A model generated the notes under the pieces. The model was not told the DNA's origin, made no database searches, and worked only from the letters and a program-made list of their open reading frames with translations. Source: Fidelibacterota bacterium (lineage in GTDB: Bacteria; Fidelibacterota; Marinisomatia; SCGC-AAA003-L08; TS1B11). From it: 6,760 bases of DNA. Shown one piece after another: positions 1-5,364 of the stretch (its first letter is position 1; each line of letters begins with the position of its first letter). The DNA is taken from contig JADFMC010000121.1 of the NCBI GenBank assembly GCA_022564085.1, forward strand, positions 1 to 6,760, given 5' to 3'. The position numbers and the translations under genes are program-made.

Positions 1-540
1 GACAACTGCCACGGCTCTACGAGCAGTGTCCCATTCGCGAACGTGGCAGGGGATACATCCACCGACACCCTTACCGTCGGCGTGCACACCAGCCATTACA
101 CCGCCGCCCGCAACCTGACCAGTAACGTCACCTGCGCCTCCTGCCATATCGTGCCCGATTCGGTCTGGGCCGAGGGCCACATCGACACCAGCGCCCACGC
201 CGAAGTGAATTTCGGGCCTCTAGGGGATGTAGCGGCGGTGGGCACCGCGACCAGTTGGGACCGCGACACCGGCGAATGCTCGAACATCTACTGCCACGGC
301 GCCTGGACCTATGAGAGAGCCGATTCAACCGGGAAATTCGTCACCGGTAATAATATCACTATGACCTGGACGAAGCCCGTTGAGGGAATTCTGTGCGGCA
401 CCTGCCACAATTTGCCGCCAATGGGCCACATTGATATCAGCGCTATCAGCTGTAGCACATGTCATCCCGCGACGGTGGCCCCAGGTGACAACAGTACAAT
501 CATTGGGCTTGATCGGCATATCAGCGGTGACGAGAATTGA
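1..540 (+). CDS. Multiheme c-type cytochrome with CxxxxCH...CXXCH repeats, C-terminal part
   Basis: This is the 3' end of a larger gene; the frame is open from base 1, so the true start lies outside the window. The 179 visible residues hold the second half of a heme motif at the left edge (Cys3-His4), CASCH (residues 45-49), CSNIYCH (93-99, the C-x4-CH form), CGTCH (132-136, followed by NLPP) and CSTCH (151-155). The alternation of C-x4-CHG with CXXCH-N-x-PP, with GHID in between and an ending like xxHISG, is the pattern of the Geobacter-type CxxxxCH/CXXCH repeat cytochromes. From family knowledge, such proteins bind covalent heme c outside the cytoplasmic membrane and carry electrons, often to extracellular or outer-membrane acceptors; the actual partner is unknown here. 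There is no C-terminal membrane segment. GTG at 43 is an internal Val codon, not a start, because the heme motif precedes it. Family assignment is confident; exact role is not. Confidence 0.88.
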   Translation, partial: DNCHGSTSSVPFANVAGDTSTDTLTVGVHTSHYTAARNLTSNVTCASCHIVPDSVWAEGHIDTSAHAEVNFGPLGDVAAVGTATSWDRDTGECSNIYCHGAWTYERADSTGKFVTGNNITMTWTKPVEGILCGTCHNLPPMGHIDISAISCSTCHPATVAPGDNSTIIGLDRHISGDEN

Positions 541-724
541 ACTTGACCGGGATGTAACTGTCGGATGGTACTGTTTGAGCAGTTTACCGGTTAAAAATTG
601 CTATGGTTACTGACGTAGAATCACCTTAAAATATATTCAGCAGACAATATTCCCCCGTCGATATAAAAGGCCTGGAAGCTGGGCAAACCTACCTACTAAG
701 TAAATATTCACTCTTAGATCGATT

Positions 725-760
725 GATCCCCAACTGCTCCCGCCGGAGGGGGTCTTTTTT
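725..760 (+). terminator. Hairpin plus T tract overlapping a ribosome binding site (terminator or attenuator-like)
   Basis: GATCCC (725-730) can pair with GGGGTC (749-754), with one G-U pair. Inside it CTCC (737-740) pairs with GGAG (745-748) around a CGCC loop, leaving CAACTG unpaired on the left side. Six T follow at 755-760. This has the form of an intrinsic terminator, yet the next gene starts at 762, and the GGAGGGGG of the right arm is that gene's apparent ribosome binding site. It could end transcripts of the upstream gene, attenuate the downstream one, or mask its ribosome binding site. Form is seen; function is inferred. Confidence 0.5.
745..752 (+). promoter_or_regulatory. Ribosome binding site for the small cytochrome-like gene
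   Basis: GGAGGGGG ends nine bases before ATG 762 and is the only purine-rich Shine-Dalgarno-like run near a possible start of this frame. It favours ATG 762 over the in-frame TTG at 723, which has no such site upstream. It lies within the right arm of the hairpin at 725-754, so it would be partly hidden when the hairpin forms. Confidence 0.55.
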
Positions 761-761
761 C

Positions 762-1241
762 ATGTCAACCCACCTCACCTTGGCTGTGCTGTCCCTGTCG
801 TTGAGTACGCCAACTCAGCGCCAGGACGATGCCTGTCTGGATTGCAACGCAGCAGCCCTCAACGGCTCAACTCATGAAGACCTCGATTGCCGGTCGTGCC
901 AATTAGACATGGACTTAGAGGAGCGCTCGGAAGAGGGACCGATCCCCACCTTCTCCTTGGCGGACGCCTGCGGTGTCTGCCACCACGATGAGTGGGACCA
1001 GCACTCGCAAAGTGTGCACCGGCTGAAGCTCGATTCCACCCGCCAGGACGAGTATCCCTTAAGCAACGTGACGTTCTACTCGGGACATATGACCGGCCGG
1101 CAGTGGCCCCACCGGCATGCGCGTTTTCTGGAGGAACTCGAGGACGAGCTGACCAGTTACCGCAATGGCGAGCTCTCCCGCCATAAACTGGCCCACCTTG
1201 CCCGACAGGCTTTAAAATGGCAGATATCCCGGGATAGCTAG
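762..1241 (+). CDS. Small secreted cytochrome-like protein with degenerate heme motifs
   Basis: The product has 159 residues from ATG 762. The first 15 or so residues include a hydrophobic run (LTLAVLSLSLS) like a signal-peptide core, but there is no basic n-region. Three cysteine pairs follow: CLDCN (25-29), CRSCQ (43-47) and CGVCH (70-74). Their spacing, the GSTHEDLDC stretch between the first two and the HSQSVH stretch after the third look like multiheme cytochromes, where each motif should end in His and the later His residues serve as axial ligands. Here only the third motif is intact, so at most one canonical heme c site remains. The last 70 residues are charged, rich in Arg, Glu and His, and unrecognised. 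The protein is short for such cytochromes and may be a decaying or repurposed relative. It lies 221 bases after another multiheme gene. An alternative start at TTG 723 would add an Arg-rich stretch, but would read through the hairpin and has no ribosome binding site. Confidence 0.68.
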   Translation: MSTHLTLAVLSLSLSTPTQRQDDACLDCNAAALNGSTHEDLDCRSCQLDMDLEERSEEGPIPTFSLADACGVCHHDEWDQHSQSVHRLKLDSTRQDEYPLSNVTFYSGHMTGRQWPHRHARFLEELEDELTSYRNGELSRHKLAHLARQALKWQISRDS

Positions 1242-1341
1242 AACCGTATTTTTCGCTGCCAGCGGCTCAGGAAACCGTGGCGAATTTAGACTAAATCATT
1301 GTAATTTCGGTTGCTGCAGCTGCGTACGTTTTAATCGTTTC

Positions 1342-1370
1342 TTGATCAATCCAGCTTGCTGGACTATAAA
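1342..1370 (+). promoter_or_regulatory. Sigma70-type promoter of citrate synthase
   Basis: TTGATC (1342-1347, four of six consensus bases) is followed by a 17-base spacer and TATAAA (1365-1370, five of six). The expected transcript start near 1377 gives a leader of about 23 bases before ATG 1400. The region from about 1290 to 1380 is more AT-rich than the flanking genes. It is the clearest promoter in the window. Confidence 0.6.
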
Positions 1371-1387
1371 TAAAATTGCTAGTGTCC

Positions 1388-1392
1388 GGGAG
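1388..1392 (+). promoter_or_regulatory. gltA: Ribosome binding site of citrate synthase
   Basis: GGGAG lies seven bases before ATG 1400. It decides the start: the longer reading from TTG 1376 would begin at about the predicted transcription start, with no leader for a ribosome binding site. Confidence 0.7.
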
Positions 1393-1399
1393 AACCACC

Positions 1400-2674
1400 A
1401 TGGATAGCGCCAAGCTCATATTGCAAGGTAAGGAATACGAACTGCCAATAATCGTCGGTTCCGAAGGAGAGATCGGCATTGATATTTCCAAGCTGCGGGC
1501 CCAATCAGGCGCCATCACGCTGGACCCCGGCTATGGCAACACCGGCTCCTGCCTCAGCAGTATCACTTTCATCGATGGTGAAAAGGGCATTCTGCAATAC
1601 CGCGGCTATCCCATAGAGGAGTTGGCCCGGGGCGCCCGTTTCGTTGAGGTGTGCCACCTGCTGATTTACGGCCACCTGCCCAGTGAAAATGAACTCACGC
1701 AGTTCCGGGACCAGCTGATCCACCACAGCATGATCCACGAGGACATGAAGAAGTTATTCGAAGGGTACCCACCGACAGTGCATCCCATGGCCGTGCTGTC
1801 ATCCATGATCTCCTCCATGTCGGCCTATTACCCCAATTCCGGCAATGGCGAGGATGTGGATCTCAATATCATCCGTCTGTTGGCTAAGGCTAAGACCTTC
1901 GCCGCTTTTTCCTACAAGAAATCGATCGGGCAGCCTTACGTCTATCCCCGGAACGACCTGAGCTACCCCGGCGATTTTATTCACATGATGTTTGCGGTGC
2001 CGGCCGAGCCGTACGAGGTACCGCCGGTGCTGGAGGATGCCTTGAACCTGTTGCTCATACTGCACGCCGACCACGAGCAGAACTGCAGCACCTCCACAGT
2101 GCGCATGGTGGGCAGCAGCCAGGCCAACCTCTTTGCCTCAATGGCCGGTGGGGTTAACGCCCTGTGGGGAGCGCTGCACGGCGGAGCCAACCAGAAGGTC
2201 ATCCAGATGTTGCAAATGATCTACGATGACAACGAGGATTATAAGAAGTATATCGAGCTGGCCAAGGACAAATCATCCGACTTCAAGCTCATGGGCTTTG
2301 GGCACCGGGTGTATAAAAACTTCGACCCCCGGGCCCTGATACTCAAGGAATCTTCCGATAAGGTGCTGGAACAGCTGGGAGTCGACGACCCCCTGTTGGA
2401 GATCGGCAGGAACCTTGAGCGGATAGCCCTGGAAGACGAATACTTTATCGAAAGAAAACTATACCCCAACGTTGATTTCTATAGCGGCATTATATATCGG
2501 GCCATGGGCCTTCCCACGAACATGTTCACCGTCATGTTTGCTCTGGGCCGCCTGCCCGGCTGGATCGCCCATTGGAAAGAGATGAGCGAGGACCCCCACG
2601 GCCGTATCTATCGGCCGCGGCAGATCTACACCGGTGAAACCAAGCGGTCTTTGAAGCCTATCCATATGCGCTGA
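1400..2674 (+). CDS. gltA: Citrate synthase, hexameric bacterial type
   Basis: The 424-residue product condenses oxaloacetate with acetyl-CoA to citrate, the first step of the TCA cycle, in the cytoplasm. It matches the E. coli GltA type in length (about 427) and along its whole course. The catalytic triad is His260 (in ALHGGAN), His302 (in GFGHRVYKN) and Asp359 (in NVDFYSG). His222 and His225 in LHADHEQN correspond to the active-site histidines before the CSTSTVR stretch. The GQPxVYPRNDLSY segment, the IAHWKEM segment and the terminal RPRQIYTG (Arg ligand) are also present. The N-terminal 50 residues form the extra domain seen in GltA-type enzymes, whose E. coli member is inhibited by NADH; whether this one is cannot be read from the sequence. 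It is preceded by its own promoter. The next gene follows after 100 bases. A methylcitrate synthase role is less likely, because those enzymes lack this N-terminal domain. Confidence 0.96.
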   Translation: MDSAKLILQGKEYELPIIVGSEGEIGIDISKLRAQSGAITLDPGYGNTGSCLSSITFIDGEKGILQYRGYPIEELARGARFVEVCHLLIYGHLPSENELTQFRDQLIHHSMIHEDMKKLFEGYPPTVHPMAVLSSMISSMSAYYPNSGNGEDVDLNIIRLLAKAKTFAAFSYKKSIGQPYVYPRNDLSYPGDFIHMMFAVPAEPYEVPPVLEDALNLLLILHADHEQNCSTSTVRMVGSSQANLFASMAGGVNALWGALHGGANQKVIQMLQMIYDDNEDYKKYIELAKDKSSDFKLMGFGHRVYKNFDPRALILKESSDKVLEQLGVDDPLLEIGRNLERIALEDEYFIERKLYPNVDFYSGIIYRAMGLPTNMFTVMFALGRLPGWIAHWKEMSEDPHGRIYRPRQIYTGETKRSLKPIHMR

Positions 2675-2710
2675 CTCATTCCTGCCCCTATTGCTTGGGA
2701 AGTTCTCTCC

Positions 2711-2731
2711 ATCACTGTCAATAGCGGTGAT
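2711..2731 (+). other. Small hairpin after citrate synthase
   Basis: ATCACTG (2711-2717) can pair with CGGTGAT (2725-2731), seven pairs with one G-U, around the loop TCAATAG. No T tract follows, so it is not a standard intrinsic terminator. It may protect the 3' end of the gltA message or be chance. A second, weaker inverted repeat (GTCAAT 2717-2722, ATTGAC 2751-2756) overlaps it. Confidence 0.3.
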
Positions 2732-2774
2732 GATGCATTGTTCGCGGGCAATTGACCGCCAGTAACCTACCAGC

Positions 2775-3503
2775 ATGGATATCGTTCCGCTACAGCCAGC
2801 CGATTATCAGAGTATCGTGTTCTTCACCGGCGCCGGCATGTCTGCCGAAAGCGGCATACCCACCTACCGGGGCAAGGGCGGCATCTGGACAAAGTACCAT
2901 TGGGAGCAGGTGGCCTGCGAGGAGGCCTTCAGGCGCGATCCCGAACAGGTGCTCACATTTCATCGTGAGCGTCGGCTGGGGGTAGCCGCCTGCCGGCCCA
3001 ACAGTGGCCACCACATAATTGCCGCCCTGGAGCAGCAGCACCCCCGGGTGACTGTGGTGACCCAGAACATCGACGGGCTGCACGGGTTGGCCGGTTCGGC
3101 CCGGGTCATTGAGCTGCACGGTTCCCTGTGGCGGCTGCGCTGCCCGCGTGATGGACAACGGCTAGAAATAAAGCCCGGCAGCGACTACCCGGACCGTTGC
3201 GAATGCGGCGCCTGGCTACGGCCGGATATCGTTTGGTTCGGTGACAATTTGGATCAAGATGTGATCAACCTGGCCATGGAATCTCTTGCCGAGTGTGATT
3301 TATTCGTGTCGGTGGGCACCTCAGGCACAGTCTGGCCGGCAGCCGGATTGCCGCAGATAGCCCGCCGGAATGGGGCCTATAGCCTGGAGATCAATCCCGA
3401 AGCCAACGAGAATTCCCGCCTATACGACCGGGCTTACCGTGCGCCGGCCACCCAGGTGCTGCCTCGGCTGTTCCCGAGTGTAACGGGACCGGTGCGGGCT
3501 TAA
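2775..3503 (+). CDS. cobB: Sir2-family NAD-dependent protein deacylase (CobB/SIRT5-like)
   Basis: The 242-residue enzyme removes acyl groups from lysines using NAD, giving nicotinamide and O-acyl-ADP-ribose, in the cytoplasm. Visible motifs are GAGMSAESG (19-27) for NAD binding, TQNID (96-100), the catalytic His115 in ELHGS, RPDIVWFGD (149-157), VGTSGTVWPAAG (180-191) and INPE (206-209). The overall pattern is that of class III sirtuins. Of the pocket residues that define desuccinylases, Ala47 and Arg66 fit, but the Tyr of YxxR is His63. The zinc module shows only Cys123, Cys142 and Cys144 rather than two CxxC pairs; E. coli CobB, from memory, also lacks the first full pair. A stop codon in frame at 2763 makes ATG 2775 the first available start, and the next Met lies inside the NAD motif. 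There is no clear ribosome binding site. Its place after gltA suggests a role in controlling metabolic enzymes, which is inference. Confidence 0.93.
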   Translation: MDIVPLQPADYQSIVFFTGAGMSAESGIPTYRGKGGIWTKYHWEQVACEEAFRRDPEQVLTFHRERRLGVAACRPNSGHHIIAALEQQHPRVTVVTQNIDGLHGLAGSARVIELHGSLWRLRCPRDGQRLEIKPGSDYPDRCECGAWLRPDIVWFGDNLDQDVINLAMESLAECDLFVSVGTSGTVWPAAGLPQIARRNGAYSLEINPEANENSRLYDRAYRAPATQVLPRLFPSVTGPVRA

Positions 3504-3575
3504 AATTCCCATCAACGGCAGAAACCAGGCTCCCTCAGGCATTGCCCGGAACGCTGAAACCGTGTAGCTTGTATT

Positions 3576-3589
3576 TTGGCTCGAGCCAA
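3576..3589. repeat. 14-base perfect palindrome before the amidohydrolase
   Basis: TTGGCTCGAGCCAA reads the same on both strands. It ends four bases before the GGAG ribosome binding site at 3594. As DNA it could be an operator for a dimeric regulator; as RNA it gives a five-pair stem with a TCGA loop. The TTGG at 3592-3595, which overlaps the ribosome binding site, could also pair with CCAA at 3586-3589, so two structures may compete. The palindrome is seen; the function is inferred. Confidence 0.5.
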
Positions 3590-3593
3590 CTTT

Positions 3594-3597
3594 GGAG
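3594..3597 (+). promoter_or_regulatory. Ribosome binding site of the amidohydrolase lipoprotein
   Basis: GGAG lies seven bases before ATG 3605 and supports that start over the longer reading from TTG 3542. ATG 3605 also puts a well-formed lipoprotein signal peptide at the N-terminus. Confidence 0.65.
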
Positions 3598-3604
3598 TTT
3601 TTGC

Positions 3605-5326
3605 ATGGCCGTTTCACAATTGAAAAACTTGGCGTCCCGGCTGCTGTTGCCCGGACTCATATTGATCCTGTCCTGCGTACCACGGTCAAAGGTGGATATG
3701 ATCCTAACCGGTGGCACGATTCTCACCATGGACCGGTATTTACCCCCCGCCCAGGCTCTGGCAATCGTGGACGGCCGCATCCTGACTGTGGGCCGCGAGG
3801 TAGAGGTTCGGGCCTTGGCTGGTCTGGGCACCAAGCGTATCGATCTGAAAGGGGCGGTAGTGCTGCCGGGGCTAACCGACAGCCATTTCCATCTGCTGAG
3901 CTTCGGGCGCTCGCTCAGTGAACTGCAATTGGCCGGCACCGCCTCGATTGAAGAGGTAGCCCGGATGGTGGCTGCCAAGGGGCGGGAATTGCCGCCGGAC
4001 GCCTGGATCACCGGGCGGGGCTGGGACCAAAACGACTGGCCGGTGAAAGAGTTTCCCAACCGGGGTATGTTGGACAAGGTTGCGCCCGACCACCCGGTTT
4101 ACCTGCGGCGGGTAGACGGCCACGCGTTGTGGGTTAATACCAGGGTCCTGCTTTTGGCCGGGATAAACGATGAAACCGTCACTCCCGATGGTGGCGTCAT
4201 TTTCCGGGACGCCGCCGGCCATCCCACCGGCATCTTCTTAGACAACGCCATGGGACTGGTCAGCCGGGTTCTGGCCGAACCTTCCCGGGAAGATATCCGG
4301 CGCTGGCTGCTGGCAGCCGTCGAGCGCTGCAACCAGGTTGGGCTGACTGAAGTGCACGACGCCGGCGTGGACGGACGTACACTGGAGGTCATCACCGAGT
4401 TGGTGGATGAAGAGCGCTTCACCATGCGCTACTACGGTATGCTGGACGGCAACGATTCTCAGCTGCTGGAGCGGCATTTCCTGGCAGGGCCGACCCTCAA
4501 CTACGGGGGCCGGATGACTGTGCGCACAGTAAAATTCTACGCCGATGGCGCCCTGGGCAGCCGGGGGGCGGCCCTGCTGGACGACTATAGCGATGATCCC
4601 GGCAATCGCGGGCTGATGGTCACCCCGCCCGGTGAACTCAAGAGGCTGATCGCCGCCACCCTAAAGGCCGGTTTCCAACCTGCGGTGCACGCCATCGGGG
4701 ACCGGGCCAACCGCATCACATTGGACATCTACGAGGCTGTCCTGCAGCAGTGGCCCGATTACGACTTGCGCCCCCGGATCGAGCATGCCCAGGTGGTTTC
4801 TCTGACCGATATTAAACGCTTCGCCCGGCTGGGAGTCATTGCGTCCATGCAGCCCTCCCACGCTACCAGCGATATGTACTGGGCCCAGGACCGGATTGGA
4901 CCCCAGCGCATCAAGGGGGCTTATGCCTGGCGGCGTTTCCTGGAGGCGGGAGCCCGGATCTGCGGCGGGTCTGACTGCCCGGTGGAAAAGGTAGACCCTT
5001 TGCTGCAGATTTACGCCGCCCGTACTCGCCAGGATACCACCGGCTGGCCGGAAGGCGGTTGGCAGGCTGGTCAACGGTTGGGGGGACTGGAGGCGGCCAA
5101 ATCGTTGACCACCTGGGCCGCCTATGCTGCCTTCGAGGATAGCCGGCGGGGCAAGATCGCACCGGGCTACGACGCCGACCTTACCATTCTCTCCCGCAAT
5201 CCCCTGCGGGACCCACCGGCGGAAATCCTGCAAACCGCCGTGCTGATGACTATCGTGGGTGGCGAGGTGGTCTGGAATAACCGGCCGGCCTGGAAATCCA
5301 TGCCCACCACAACGGCCGGCCAATGA
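3605..5326 (+). CDS. YtcJ-like amidohydrolase, predicted lipoprotein
   Basis: The 573-residue product belongs to the Amidohydro_3 (YtcJ-like) branch of metal-dependent hydrolases, which cleave C-N bonds in amides or similar compounds; the substrate cannot be named. Metal-site residues are visible: His94 and His96 in DSHFH, Lys310 in VKFYADG (likely the bridging lysine), His362 in HAIGDRAN, His394 in RIEHAQ and Asp457 in GSDCPVE. The C-terminal part (about 490-560) returns to the small beta domain, with KIAPGYDADLTIL typical of the family. The N-terminus has Lys7 and Arg12, a hydrophobic core (LLLPGLILIL) and a lipobox-like ILSC with Cys24. Val rather than Asp follows that Cys, so if processed it would go to the outer membrane in an E. 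coli-like sorting system. Most family members lack a signal, so a periplasmic or surface location is unusual. It follows the sirtuin by 101 bases and precedes recO by 38. Confidence 0.9.
   Translation: MAVSQLKNLASRLLLPGLILILSCVPRSKVDMILTGGTILTMDRYLPPAQALAIVDGRILTVGREVEVRALAGLGTKRIDLKGAVVLPGLTDSHFHLLSFGRSLSELQLAGTASIEEVARMVAAKGRELPPDAWITGRGWDQNDWPVKEFPNRGMLDKVAPDHPVYLRRVDGHALWVNTRVLLLAGINDETVTPDGGVIFRDAAGHPTGIFLDNAMGLVSRVLAEPSREDIRRWLLAAVERCNQVGLTEVHDAGVDGRTLEVITELVDEERFTMRYYGMLDGNDSQLLERHFLAGPTLNYGGRMTVRTVKFYADGALGSRGAALLDDYSDDPGNRGLMVTPPGELKRLIAATLKAGFQPAVHAIGDRANRITLDIYEAVLQQWPDYDLRPRIEHAQVVSLTDIKRFARLGVIASMQPSHATSDMYWAQDRIGPQRIKGAYAWRRFLEAGARICGGSDCPVEKVDPLLQIYAARTRQDTTGWPEGGWQAGQRLGGLEAAKSLTTWAAYAAFEDSRRGKIAPGYDADLTILSRNPLRDPPAEILQTAVLMTIVGGEVVWNNRPAWKSMPTTTAGQ
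5283..5321. repeat. Pair of GGCCGGCC octamers at the end of the amidohydrolase gene
   Basis: GGCCGGCC occurs at 5283-5290 and again at 5314-5321, 23 bases apart. Each is palindromic, so together they can form an eight-pair GC-only stem whose right arm ends just before the TGA at 5324. No T tract follows. It may be a pause or RNA-stability hairpin before recO, or only a result of GC-rich codons such as those for Pro-Ala and Ala-Gly. Confidence 0.3.
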
Positions 5327-5364
5327 CACCGGGTCCCCACGGCGGATGAACCGGTAGACTTGAA

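Larger units (their letters stand above)
541..761. other. AT-rich intergenic gap between the two cytochrome-like genes
   Basis: This 221-base gap is much richer in A and T than its surroundings, especially around 590-710, and holds no credible gene. Possible -10 elements are TAAAAT at 627-632 and TATAAA at 662-667, but neither has a good -35 box at 16-18 bases: the best for the second is CAGACA at 641-646 with only a 15-base spacer. AATATTC occurs at 646-652 and 703-709, with a near copy at 629-637. A promoter for the gene at 762 is likely somewhere here, because no strong hairpin with a T tract is visible right after the stop at 540, but its place cannot be fixed. Confidence 0.4.

Noticed and set aside
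43..45. GTG as start of the first gene
   Set aside because: The frame is open to base 1 and a heme-motif Cys-His lies upstream at 7-12, so this is an internal Val codon.
543..574. TTGACC at 543 with TACTGT downstream as a promoter
   Set aside because: The spacer would be 20 bases and the -10 match is poor.
696..717. CTAAG...CTTAG inverted repeat before the small cytochrome-like gene
   Set aside because: Five AT-rich pairs with a 12-base loop are too weak to claim as a structure or operator.
723..761. TTG start extending the small cytochrome-like protein with an Arg-rich stretch (SRRRGSFF) that hints at a twin-arginine signal
   Set aside because: The motif does not fit S-R-R-x-F-L-K, no ribosome binding site precedes TTG, and the stretch is explained by the hairpin and ribosome binding site sequence.
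594..1381. Ten-base direct repeat AAAATTGCTA at 594-603 and 1372-1381, in front of two genes
   Set aside because: Both copies are in AT-rich gaps where such short matches arise by chance; the second overlaps the promoter end, and the flanks do not match.
1376..1399. TTG start giving citrate synthase eight extra residues
   Set aside because: It sits at about the predicted transcription start of the TTGATC-TATAAA promoter, while ATG 1400 has GGGAG seven bases upstream.
3535..4077. 180-codon open frame on the - strand
   Set aside because: It is low-complexity in Ser, Arg and Pro, runs across the amidohydrolase start and shows no family pattern; a shadow of the + strand gene.
4661..5329. 222-codon open frame on the - strand opposite the amidohydrolase
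   Set aside because: It lies fully within a strongly supported gene, shows no recognisable motif, and long antisense frames are expected in GC-rich coding DNA.
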